23,796 nucleotides of DNA, from assembly GCA_002825465.1 (NCBI GenBank), contig PJER01000038.1, positions 1 through 23,796 of the forward strand, in the 5' to 3' direction. The notes under the pieces were generated by a model. That model saw only the letters and a list, made by a program, of their open reading frames with translations. It had not been told where the DNA came from and did not search any database. Of the stretch, positions 14,966 to 21,522 are shown one piece after another. Made by a program: the position numbers and the translations under genes. Positions within the stretch are counted from its first letter, which is position 1. Every line of letters begins with the position of its first letter. This DNA is from Candidatus Thorarchaeota archaeon MP8T_1. Lineage in GTDB: Archaea; Asgardarchaeota; Thorarchaeia; Thorarchaeales; Thorarchaeaceae.

Positions 14966-15751
14966 CTATATTCTAACTTTGGGTCTTGCCAACGGATCTC
15001 GTTTATGTTGAGACCTAGTCATCATGGTCAGAACTCGCTCAATCTTTGACCTTTCAATACCCCAGTCGACTATCTCTTCTACATTCATTCCTTTCTCTAA
15101 ATGAAGGAATAGTATGGAATCCAGGTCAGGATAGGAAATGCCAATCTCACCTTCATCTGTCTGTCCTTCCCAGAGTCCTGCTGATGGAGCTTTCTGGATG
15201 AGTTTCTCAGGAACTCCAACAAATCTGGCCAGGTCCCAAACATTTGCCTTGTAGAGTTCACCAATTGGAAGAACATCTGTCCCACCATCACCATATTTTG
15301 TGAAATATCCAATCATAAGTTCGGTCTTGTTTCCAGTACCAAGGACTAGTCTATTTTCTTGATTTGCTCGAGCATACCAAGTAACCATCCTCAAACGAGC
15401 TGCCAGATTACCCCGGGCGACCTTATCGAGGTTAAGAGAGTCATAAGCTGCAACTGCTTCTTTTAACTCAAAGATTTCATACTTCATATCTAAATGTTCA
15501 GCGAGTAACTTTGCATCGTCAATATTTCTTGCATCTCTGTTGGCATCAACAGGTAGTATAATTCCAAGAACCTTATCTGGTCCTATTGCTTCACAGGCAA
15601 GTGTCGCGACAAGGCTAGAATCTATACCCCCTGATAATCCCAGTACCACTCCCTTTACTCCTGCTTTTGCCACATAATCGCGGATAAAATCTACAATGAT
15701 TTTTCTTACAGGAGTGTAGTCTTTGAAACGGAGTCCTTCTGGTAATTTCAT
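14966..15751 (-). CDS. nadE: NAD+ synthetase, ammonia-dependent
   Basis: A 261-residue synthetase that converts nicotinate adenine dinucleotide, ATP and ammonia to NAD+, the last step of NAD synthesis, in the cytosol. The PP-loop is SGGIDSS (residues 40-46). Other family signatures are VARGNLAARLRM, GTGNKTELMIGYFTKYGDGG, ELYKANVWDLA and APSAGLWEGQTDE. There is no N-terminal glutaminase domain, so ammonia must come free or from a partner, as is usual in archaea. GAGGT lies about seven bases before the ATG, and TATATA at 15807-15814 (minus) predicts a leader of about 30 bases. It reads towards the M28 peptidase gene, with no evident metabolic link. Confidence 0.97.
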   Translation of the reverse strand: MKLPEGLRFKDYTPVRKIIVDFIRDYVAKAGVKGVVLGLSGGIDSSLVATLACEAIGPDKVLGIILPVDANRDARNIDDAKLLAEHLDMKYEIFELKEAVAAYDSLNLDKVARGNLAARLRMVTWYARANQENRLVLGTGNKTELMIGYFTKYGDGGTDVLPIGELYKANVWDLARFVGVPEKLIQKAPSAGLWEGQTDEGEIGISYPDLDSILFLHLEKGMNVEEIVDWGIERSKIERVLTMMTRSQHKRDPLARPKVRI

Positions 15752-15806
15752 CAGATTACCTCGCTTTCTCTTTTGTCATTCTCCTTTTGTACATTATCCG
15801 AGCGGC

Positions 15807-15814
15807 AATATATA
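15807..15814 (-). promoter_or_regulatory. TATA box of nadE
   Basis: On the minus strand this reads TATATATT, with a predicted transcript start near 15784, about 33 bases before the nadE ATG. The leader contains the ribosome binding site. Confidence 0.5.
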
Positions 15815-15837
15815 CCACAATTCTACTTCGATGGCAA

Positions 15838-16527
15838 TTATAGCAACAGGGTCTCAATGATGAAATAGAAGAATGATGCAGTTCCAATATAGAGAATCAT
15901 TACAATGAATGCTCCACTAAGATTCATCCAGATTTTCCTCCCAGTTATAGCATTATAACAAATAAAGGCTGATAGACCAAGTAACATTTCCGGTATGATG
16001 ATGTACCATGCTAGGTTTCCAGTCATTCCAGTAACGGTTGCTGTCCAAGATGGAAGAGCAACAAGTGTGAGTTCAGCAAGAATAAAGATCAGGACTGAAA
16101 TTAGTGATACAATGACATAGGTAAATTCAACCGATTTTCTTTTTTCAACTTCTTTTCCAATGAAAATAATAATGAAGAAGGGTATTGACCAAAGACCTGC
16201 CATATAGAGTGGAATTGCACCACCAATCATTGGTAATCCCCCAGGTGGGAATACTAATGCACCTAATGTTTCAGCAAGATACCAATCTGGGAATACCATA
16301 AGAAGACTTAGTGTCAAACTGAACAACCAGATGTTTCTCCACTCAGAGTAACCTTTCAGATTGAATTCAACCACTATGAGAGCATTGTAGAGAATTACCA
16401 GAAGTAACATCTTCCCATCAATTGTTGCTCCTGGAAATGGGAAGAGTAAAGCTATTGCTGCAAGAATAGCAAAGATCACATGAATTAGAATAAAGTCCTT
16501 GATTGGTTCATCCGCTAATAATGACAT
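15838..16527 (-). CDS. Unknown membrane protein, six to seven helices
   Basis: A protein of 229 residues made almost entirely of hydrophobic helices, with short loops. Recognisable stretches are FPDWYLAETLGALVFPP and IPLYMAGLWSIPFF in the middle, and NLKGYSEWRNIW in an early loop. The Pro/Gly/Trp-rich central segment recalls membrane enzymes that bind a lipid or carotenoid-like substrate, but I cannot assign a family. A minus-strand TATA-like TTTATAG at 16552-16557, 27 bases before the ATG, indicates a leaderless message. It is divergent from the vWA gene and lies upstream of nadE, which has its own promoter. Confidence 0.75.
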   Translation of the reverse strand: MSLLADEPIKDFILIHVIFAILAAIALLFPFPGATIDGKMLLLVILYNALIVVEFNLKGYSEWRNIWLFSLTLSLLMVFPDWYLAETLGALVFPPGGLPMIGGAIPLYMAGLWSIPFFIIIFIGKEVEKRKSVEFTYVIVSLISVLIFILAELTLVALPSWTATVTGMTGNLAWYIIIPEMLLGLSAFICYNAITGRKIWMNLSGAFIVMILYIGTASFFYFIIETLLL

Positions 16528-16550
16528 GGATTCTTTCTAGATATGATTGC

Positions 16551-16558
16551 CTATAAAT
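16551..16558 (-). promoter_or_regulatory. TATA box of the 15838-16527 gene
   Basis: The minus strand reads ATTTATAG, centred about 27 bases before ATG 16527. A second TATA-like box, CTTTATC at 16579-16585 on the plus strand, would serve the vWA gene and start its message near 16607, so the two promoters are back to back. Confidence 0.5.
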
Positions 16559-16658
16559 TGTAACAAATCTAGCCAAGCTTTATCTTTGTTCACGATAGGT
16601 AATGGCGAAGCGTAGAGGAGTGGCCACCAATTCTAGTGTTTTCCTTTACGTTATTTTC

Positions 16659-16662
16659 GGAG
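16659..16662 (+). promoter_or_regulatory. Ribosome binding site that decides the vWA gene start
   Basis: GGAG ends eight bases before ATG 16671. The frame is open upstream to ATG 16602, but that ATG lies before the transcript start predicted from the box at 16579-16585, and the added 23 residues match no vWA feature. Confidence 0.5.
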
Positions 16663-16670
16663 ATAAGAAA

Positions 16671-17564
16671 ATGTCAGAAAAACTTGGACAACTAGATATT
16701 GTGTTTGTCGTTGACAACACAGGTTCTATGGGTCCGTATATTCACAATGTTAAAACCAAAATCCTAGAGATCATTCGCACAATCAAGAAGGAGGAGTTGT
16801 GTCATAGACTCAGGGTTGGCTTAGTTTCATATCGCGACCATCCTCCAGAGGAAACAACTTACGTAACTCAAAAATTTGAGCTCTCTCCTGACACAGCAAA
16901 GATTGAGCAAAATGTGATGCAGATGGACGCATCAGGTGGTGGTGATGGTCCAGAAGCAGTATCAACAGCGCTTCAGGTAATGAACAAAATGGAGTTCCTC
17001 AATGATGCAGCAAAGGTAGCTGTGCTTATTGGCGATGCACCACCTCACGGAGTTGAGAATGGTGATCGTTGGCCAAAAGGGACACCTGATGGAGCAAATT
17101 GGAAGCAGGAATCAAAGAAAGCCTTCGATAAGGGAATAGTCATTCATACTGTTGGATGCTTCCCCGAAATCTCAAATTATCAATTTGGAGTAGCAACCTA
17201 CGAGAAGATTGCATCTACCTCTCAGGGCAGGTTCATTCCACTCGAGAAAGCAGAACTTCTAGTGAATATCATCACCGGTCTTGCAGTTGAGGAGATAGAC
17301 AAGATAGCAATTCAGAAAGCCATCCTCGATGACCTTGGCGTATCAATGGAGGAGTTTCCAGCTGATAAGGAATTCGACGCATCAACAATCTCCACTCTCG
17401 TTGCCAAAGCAAAGAAACGTGGTGCGACCAAGAGATCTATGGAGATGGCTCCTTCAAGTGCTCCTGCAGCACGTGCAGCTGATCTTGAACTTGCAGAGCA
17501 AGAAGTAAGTGAGGATGATATTCGCGAAGCAGTTCGTCAGTTGAAATCCAAATCTAGAAAGTAA
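16671..17564 (+). CDS. Soluble von Willebrand factor A domain protein (VwkA-like)
   Basis: A protein of 297 residues whose first 215 form a vWA domain. The metal-ion-dependent adhesion site is intact: D15-N-T17-G-S19 (VFVVDNTGSMGPYI), the second loop with GGGDGPEAV, and the Asp in LIGDAPPH. YRDHPP and GGGDGPEA are typical of vWA domains associated with alpha-kinases such as Dictyostelium VwkA, but no kinase domain is present. The C-terminal 80 residues hold a helical stretch, an Ala-rich, probably disordered linker and an acidic-basic helix (SEDDIREAVRQLK). There is no signal peptide, so it should act in the cytosol as a metal-dependent protein-binding module. It is monocistronic with a T-run and hairpin at its end. 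Confidence 0.88.
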   Translation: MSEKLGQLDIVFVVDNTGSMGPYIHNVKTKILEIIRTIKKEELCHRLRVGLVSYRDHPPEETTYVTQKFELSPDTAKIEQNVMQMDASGGGDGPEAVSTALQVMNKMEFLNDAAKVAVLIGDAPPHGVENGDRWPKGTPDGANWKQESKKAFDKGIVIHTVGCFPEISNYQFGVATYEKIASTSQGRFIPLEKAELLVNIITGLAVEEIDKIAIQKAILDDLGVSMEEFPADKEFDASTISTLVAKAKKRGATKRSMEMAPSSAPAARAADLELAEQEVSEDDIREAVRQLKSKSRK

Positions 17565-17567
17565 TCA

Positions 17568-17596
17568 TTTTTTTGGTGCTGCAAAAAAGCAGCACC
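17568..17596 (+). terminator. T7 tract followed by a perfect 8-bp hairpin
   Basis: Seven T residues (17568-17574) start four bases after the vWA stop and are followed at once by GGTGCTGC (17575-17582), the loop AAAAAA and GCAGCACC (17589-17596). The arrangement matches that at 4932-4969. It separates the vWA gene from the convergent membrane-protein gene 29 bases away. Confidence 0.55.
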
Positions 17597-17625
17597 ACCA
17601 TTTTGTATTCAAAAAGTTGAATGTA

Positions 17626-18744
17626 TCAATCAGAATAATCCGCATCTACATCTTGTTGCTTCTCAGTTTCCGACTCCTCTTGCTTCTTGGGTTCTCTTGA
17701 GAAAAATGATGATATTCGTACTCGTAGTGGGACCTCAATTACATCTGGACATGAGGGTTCCTGATAAGTTGGTGGAGAGACAAATCTTGTGAATAACAAC
17801 ATCAAGATTGGGAAGAGAGGTACTGGATAAGTATATGCGGGGTATCCAAAGATTATGGAGTTGACGGAAATTAGTACTGATGGAACTATTGTCAGTATGA
17901 TGATTATCACAATAAGAGTATATACTCGCTTCTTGGTAGATTCTCCCAAAATGTATTGCAATGTAGTCATTCCAAGAAGGAAACAAATACCCCAAAACAA
18001 CAATGCTGCAATGGAAACTGTGTTTGCAATCGTGAAAATAAGACTTGATCTATAGTCTGGATGAGATCCATACCTCACCCAACCATATGTAAAGGTGGTA
18101 AAATATAATCCTCCTGAAAGTTGGAGTGTCATCTGAGACTGTATATGTGGTATTTCAATCCATGAAATATTCAGTATCAAGGGTAAGAACGCCATCGAAA
18201 ACCAGGTAATTGTTGCTGCATCTATTGGAATGTTGTTCTTCTGAAATTGCCGTATTCTCTTTATAACTCCCAGCTTTTCCTCCGATGGTTTTTCTCTTGG
18301 AAATGTTGGCCATGAATTACGAAGAAGTGGCCAAAACACAAACACAAAGATACTTAGTGAAACCACATTAGGTATGACCCGATCTGTTGGCATGGGAACG
18401 AAATACGCGTCTGGAGTTAACAGATCGAGTGTCAAGAAAGAAGTAATAACTGAAAGCATAGCAGCTATGACGTTATTTCTACTAATAGTTCTCTCCCCAT
18501 AAATCCATGTATACGCAAGTAGTGGTAGAATAAACAGGAATGAATACAGAATTTGGTTGTCTGCCCAAAATGGATTACCCACAGTAATTATTGAATAATC
18601 GCCGCCAAAGGACCAAATCCCCCATGTTCCGAATAGCGCAGTCATATTCCTTATTTGACTCACATCGTTTGTCCAATAGTACGGAATTAGTATGACTACA
18701 ACAGTTTTCACAATAAGAACTGATATTCTTCTTGATCTCTCCAC
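17626..18744 (-). CDS. Unknown polytopic membrane protein
   Basis: A protein of 372 residues from GTG 18744, with about eight to ten hydrophobic helices and a charged cytoplasmic-looking tail (REPKKQEESETEKQQ) of some 35 residues. Extracellular-looking loops are Trp/Gly-rich (FGTWGIWSFGGDYS, VGNPFWADNQ, LTPDAYFVPMPTD). A central charged loop (REKPSEEKLGVIKRIRQFQ) splits the protein into two halves. I recognise no family; polytopic proteins with large aromatic loops include glycosyltransferase-C-like and transport proteins, but no catalytic motif is visible. GGGAAA lies seven bases before the GTG. It is divergent from the HEAT-repeat gene and convergent with the vWA gene. Confidence 0.72.
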   Translation of the reverse strand: MERSRRISVLIVKTVVVILIPYYWTNDVSQIRNMTALFGTWGIWSFGGDYSIITVGNPFWADNQILYSFLFILPLLAYTWIYGERTISRNNVIAAMLSVITSFLTLDLLTPDAYFVPMPTDRVIPNVVSLSIFVFVFWPLLRNSWPTFPREKPSEEKLGVIKRIRQFQKNNIPIDAATITWFSMAFLPLILNISWIEIPHIQSQMTLQLSGGLYFTTFTYGWVRYGSHPDYRSSLIFTIANTVSIAALLFWGICFLLGMTTLQYILGESTKKRVYTLIVIIIILTIVPSVLISVNSIIFGYPAYTYPVPLFPILMLLFTRFVSPPTYQEPSCPDVIEVPLRVRISSFFSREPKKQEESETEKQQDVDADYSD

Positions 18745-18823
18745 GATTTTCCCTACATATTTCCCTGTACACTCTGACAGATAAGCAACATGGTCCGATT
18801 CGTTTGAAGTTCATTGTGTAGAA

Positions 18824-18832
18824 ACTAATATC
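18824..18832 (+). promoter_or_regulatory. TATA box of the HEAT-barstar operon
   Basis: ACTAATATC is centred about 28 bases before ATG 18856, implying a leaderless first gene. Confidence 0.45.
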
Positions 18833-18855
18833 AAACCGTAGGTCATCGAATACAC

Positions 18856-19491
18856 ATGCCTAGTAGACAATGGGACTATTTCATGGACAACTTCTTCGGA
18901 GACCCCTATATGATGTGGCACGATGGGATTGATCCCACTTCAGTATGCGGGCTCGAGGGTGCAGAACGAGATCAAGCTGAGGACATGCTTATAGAATCCA
19001 TGAAGGAAGGGAGTTATTGGGCTCCTATGGGCTTGCGAGAACTTCGTTCAGAAAAGGCAGTCCCAATAATGAAGGAGATGTTACCCTCCATCGATGGAGT
19101 CTTACTCGTTGAGATTGCGATTGCATTGAATGTCATCGAAGACACTCTTGAGTACAATCAATATCTCCTTCAAGTTTTACGAGAGTATCCTAGTCCTTAT
19201 ACTCGATTAAAGGCCGCTATGAAACTTCGTGATTTTCCTACACTTGAGGTAATCGAGGCACTCTTTGATGCTGTGCGTGATGAAGACTATCTTGTTCGGA
19301 ACCATGCTTCGGAATCCCTACTAGCTATCCATGGACTTCAACCGACGATATCTGAGCATAAGGAGATCTTCCAACTCATAATAGTGGATTATGATAAGAG
19401 TAGTAATGTGTCTACAAGAGAAGCAGCCGCTGCTTACAAAAAAGCTGAAGAGATGTTGAGAGAGTTATTTGAGAAGGAAGGGTCATCGTGA
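18856..19491 (+). CDS. HEAT-repeat protein
   Basis: An all-helical protein of 211 residues. The start MPSRQWDYFMDNFFGDPYMMWHDG is aromatic and acidic. From about residue 55, paired helices follow the HEAT pattern: YWAPMGLRELRSEKAVPIMKEM, VLLVEIAIALNVI, YTRLKAAMKLRDFPTLEVIEAL, and the clearest one, VRDEDYLVRNHASESLLAIHG. The fold is a protein-protein interaction scaffold, also used by PBS-lyase-type proteins and by several polymorphic-toxin immunity proteins. Its stop overlaps the GTG of the barstar-like gene (GTGA), so the two are translated together and probably act together. The transcript is predicted to be leaderless. No enzymatic motif is seen. Confidence 0.83.
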   Translation: MPSRQWDYFMDNFFGDPYMMWHDGIDPTSVCGLEGAERDQAEDMLIESMKEGSYWAPMGLRELRSEKAVPIMKEMLPSIDGVLLVEIAIALNVIEDTLEYNQYLLQVLREYPSPYTRLKAAMKLRDFPTLEVIEALFDAVRDEDYLVRNHASESLLAIHGLQPTISEHKEIFQLIIVDYDKSSNVSTREAAAAYKKAEEMLRELFEKEGSS

Positions 19492-19787
19492 AAGAATTCA
19501 TACTAGATGGAAAGAATATGACCTCTGTTGAGAACTTCTATCGGGAAGTCCAAAGAATAGTTTGTCCCGATTTCCAGAAAATGGGGAGAAATTTGCATGC
19601 ATTTAGGGACGTATTACGAGGTGGCTTTGGAGCATTTGAAGAGGGCGAAACTATTCATCTTTGGATTATCCACCAGAAGCACATGAAAGCACATCTTAAG
19701 GCGGAATTTGTCAACAGCGTGTTCCGGATTGTAGAAGAATCTGATAATGTGTTATTACAAAAAGGAAATCCCCTTGAAGATAGATGA
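19488..19787 (+). CDS. Barstar-like protein
   Basis: A protein of 99 residues from GTG 19488, overlapping the HEAT gene stop; GAAGGG lies just upstream. It aligns with the barstar fold along its length: KEFILDGKNMTSVENFYREV, then the signature GRNLHAFRDVLRGGFG, then the strand TIHLWIIHQKHM and a last helix FVNSVFRIVEES. Barstar blocks the RNase barnase by inserting an acidic helix into its active site. Against Bacillus barstar, Asp39 is kept as Asp41, but Asp35 is His37 and Trp38 is Arg40, so the classical barnase contact is altered. No barnase-like gene is visible in the window. The partner may be the HEAT protein, another nuclease, or a different ligand. Confidence 0.82.
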   Translation: MKEFILDGKNMTSVENFYREVQRIVCPDFQKMGRNLHAFRDVLRGGFGAFEEGETIHLWIIHQKHMKAHLKAEFVNSVFRIVEESDNVLLQKGNPLEDR

Positions 19788-19890
19788 AATAGGTGGTGGC
19801 CAGTGCCGTCAGGGCAAATGGTAAGGGGGGGAGTTATGAGGGCATGTTACAGAAAACAAATGCCCCGTTAGCCACCTGACCACCATTTAT
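19788..19890 (+). ncRNA. Structured element after the HEAT-barstar operon
   Basis: Directly after the barstar stop, GGTGGC (19795-19800) pairs with GCCACC (19871-19876), and the preceding GGTGG can alternatively pair with CCACC (19880-19884). Inside lie hairpins TGCC/GGCA (19804-19807 with 19813-19816) and GGGCAT/ATGCCC (19840-19845 with 19860-19865), giving a three-way junction with a G7 run (19825-19831) between them. It could be a 3'-end structure of the operon or a separate RNA. No promoter of its own and no T-run are clear. From 19891 to 19977 I see only the weak promoter region of the OsmC gene. Confidence 0.4.
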
Positions 19891-19977
19891 CATAATGCGT
19901 AAGTTCCTAATAAGCATCACTCTCGGAATAATTCTGCTGAAAAATGCTAGAACAAAACCCTATTCAATAGTGAAGTG

Positions 19978-20430
19978 ATGGCTTGGAGTATGACAGATGA
20001 AGAACATAGATACGATTTGACTAGTAATTGGGTGAAAGAGAAGATAGTTACAATCGAAATCGAAGGGAAGCCCGATTTTGAAGTCGCTACTCCTCCTGAT
20101 TTCTGGCCAGAGAGTCCAAAAGGTACGCTGTCTCCAGAAGATCTCTTTGTTGCATCTGCGGTTTCTTGTTATGGTGTTTCACTCTCCGGAGTGTCAAAAC
20201 GTTTTCATGCAGAATTCACCTCATTTAAGATAGAAGCCACAGGCACACTTCACCAAGGCGAATATGGATGGGAGTTTGAGCAAATCACCATTAAACCGAC
20301 TATTATCGTTCCTACTCAGAAGGATAAGAAACGGATGATGAAAGCTGCAGAACGTGCACATCAATACTGTGTTGTTTCAAATTCAATGAAATGCCCAGTT
20401 CATCTTGATTATGAGATAGTAGTGTCCTAA
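19978..20430 (+). CDS. OsmC-family thiol peroxidase-like protein
   Basis: A protein of about 150 residues of the OsmC/Ohr superfamily, which reduces organic hydroperoxides through a pair of cysteines. Both are present: Cys64 in TLSPEDLFVASAVSCYGVSLSG's conserved PEDL-to-SC helix and Cys131 in AERAHQYCVVSNSM. It belongs to the YhfA/general OsmC branch rather than Ohr, judging by the HQYCVVSNSMK motif and the C-terminal strand CPVHLDYEIV. It acts in the cytosol. The frame starts at GTG 19975; I prefer the adjacent ATG 19978, while ATG 19990 (MTDEEH) with GGAG close upstream is also possible. A weak TATA-like CCTATTCAA lies about 28 bases upstream. Its stop is four bases from that of the convergent zinc-ribbon gene. 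Confidence 0.92.
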   Translation: MAWSMTDEEHRYDLTSNWVKEKIVTIEIEGKPDFEVATPPDFWPESPKGTLSPEDLFVASAVSCYGVSLSGVSKRFHAEFTSFKIEATGTLHQGEYGWEFEQITIKPTIIVPTQKDKKRMMKAAERAHQYCVVSNSMKCPVHLDYEIVVS

Positions 20431-20434
20431 ATCC

Positions 20435-20809
20435 CTACATCTGGGGAAGGGGAATTTCAACAGTATACTCTTTTCCGCACTGGCAATCCAATTTTACTGA
20501 CCATCGCTTTGGTAAGGGAACTTTGAACTCTTCAATCACCTCTGCCAGGCTTGCCTTTATTCCACGAATCAATTGGACATAAGTGTCTGCTAATATCGTA
20601 ATTTCATGTGGGAAGTCTAAATCTGATAGAAAATACTTGAATGCTTCTTTACATTCGGGACATGATGTGAGTAATAGATTAGTTACATCTCCACAGTTTG
20701 AACAAGTGATCTCCTCTCTACTCATATCAGGAGCTACCGGCATATTGAGAGTAAGATCATTTTGTTGACCACACACATAACAGAAGTACTTCAATGGGAG
20801 TTCTGGCAT
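20435..20809 (-). CDS. Small zinc-ribbon protein
   Basis: A protein of 124 residues with four cysteine pairs: Cys10/Cys13 (FCYVCGQ), Cys36/Cys39 (TCSNCGD), Cys50/Cys53 (SCPECKE) and CQCGKE near residues 108-110. The first pair plus the last probably form one ribbon (N- and C-terminal strands) and the middle pairs another, around a helical segment ITILADTYVQLIRGIKASLAEVIEE. This resembles CpXC-type or related small zinc-binding proteins, but I cannot name the family with confidence. A role in protein or nucleic-acid binding is inferred from the fold. A weak minus-strand TATA-like CTACAATA sits about 27 bases before the ATG. It is convergent with the OsmC gene. Confidence 0.82.
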   Translation of the reverse strand: MPELPLKYFCYVCGQQNDLTLNMPVAPDMSREEITCSNCGDVTNLLLTSCPECKEAFKYFLSDLDFPHEITILADTYVQLIRGIKASLAEVIEEFKVPLPKRWSVKLDCQCGKEYTVEIPLPQM

Positions 20810-20877
20810 TTGGAATTCGTCCTACGTATTGTAGTTTCCAGAATGAACATTATTGTACAAAAATCTAGCTAGTGCCT

Positions 20878-21108
20878 TTATGTGGTAGAACTAATCTTCT
20901 TCGCAGTTAGAATTGAATCATCACCTACGGTTTGCAGCTCAACTATGACTCGTTCACCAACTTCAAGAGTATCGTATTGAGTAAAGGCACTTACTTTGAC
21001 TTTTAGCTTTTCATGTTCATCAGTTTCAATTCCCAAGTATCCATAATGGGTCTTTCCCATTACAGCGATGTTCGCGGCAGTAATAAATCCAGTTACAATC
21101 TTTTCCAT
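20878..21108 (-). CDS. Small beta-rich protein, paralogue of the upstream gene
   Basis: A protein of 76 residues from ATG 21108 with a pattern of alternating strands: EKIVTGFITAANIAVMG, KTHYGYLGIETDEHEK, LKVKVSAFTQYDTLEVGERV and IVELQTVGDDSILTAKKIS. It aligns along its length with the neighbour at 21186-21464 (shared HYGY/LYGY-xG, K-KVK/K-KIK, YxTLExG, VxVE, A-K/R-K/R-I/V). The fold is likely a small barrel of OB or SH3 type; no family is recognised. The frame is open to ATG 21159, but those 17 extra residues have no counterpart in the paralogue, and a TATA-like TAATTATT at 21133-21140 sits about 29 bases before 21108. Confidence 0.75.
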   Translation of the reverse strand: MEKIVTGFITAANIAVMGKTHYGYLGIETDEHEKLKVKVSAFTQYDTLEVGERVIVELQTVGDDSILTAKKISSTT

Positions 21109-21132
21109 TTGGTTTCGCCATTTCCCAGACCG

Positions 21133-21140
21133 AATAATTA
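21133..21140 (-). promoter_or_regulatory. TATA-like box of the 20878-21108 gene
   Basis: The minus strand reads TAATTATT, about 29 bases before ATG 21108. It indicates a nearly leaderless message and supports the shorter start. Confidence 0.4.
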
Positions 21141-21185
21141 TGCGTATAACTTTACGCACCGATGCAATTTTTTCGTATGAATCGA

Positions 21186-21464
21186 TTACGCCTTAATTGT
21201 GACTGAACGATCTGGAAATGTGAGTGGGTCTTCATTGACATCAACTCTTCGTGCAACAATAATGTCTGTTGGCCCAAGATGGTGAACCTCGACAAAGACG
21301 TCACTTCCAATCTCTAGAGTTTCATACCAGGTATATGAGTCAATTTTTATCTTGACCTTTTCACCATTTGGCTTTTGGAGCCCGATGTACCCATATAGAA
21401 TGTGGTTCTTTCCAAACTCACCTAGATCCCTTGAGATGATTTTACCTTCAATTGTTTTTTCCAT
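21186..21464 (-). CDS. Small beta-rich protein, paralogue of the downstream gene
   Basis: A protein of 92 residues from ATG 21464 (GTG 21473 is an in-frame alternative, three residues longer). It follows the same strand pattern as its neighbour: EKTIEGKIISRDLGEFG, KNHILYGYIGLQKPNGEK, VKIKIDSYTWYETLEIGSDV and FVEVHHLGPTDIIVARRVD. A 16-residue tail (EDPLTFPDRSVTIKA) is absent from the paralogue. GAAGGT lies directly before the ATG. Both are probably cytosolic and non-enzymatic; binding of nucleic acid, protein or a small ligand by a beta barrel is a guess. The promoter contains a perfect palindrome. Confidence 0.77.
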   Translation of the reverse strand: MEKTIEGKIISRDLGEFGKNHILYGYIGLQKPNGEKVKIKIDSYTWYETLEIGSDVFVEVHHLGPTDIIVARRVDVNEDPLTFPDRSVTIKA

Positions 21465-21480
21465 TACCTTCACTATATTA

Positions 21481-21498
21481 ACTATTGTTAATAATAGT
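21481..21498. promoter_or_regulatory. Palindrome in the promoter of the paralogous small-protein gene
   Basis: ACTATT (21481-21486) and AATAGT (21493-21498) are perfect inverted repeats around GTTAAT, 17 to 34 bases before ATG 21464, where the TATA box (CTATTATTAA on the minus strand) should be. This suggests a repressor site on the promoter, possibly autoregulatory. Confidence 0.45.
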
Positions 21499-21522
21499 AA
21501 AAAAGGTATGCATTATGTCCCT

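Noticed and set aside
16602..16670. N-terminal extension of the vWA protein from ATG 16602
   Set aside because: The promoter spacing and GGAG before ATG 16671 favour the shorter form, which begins right at the domain edge.
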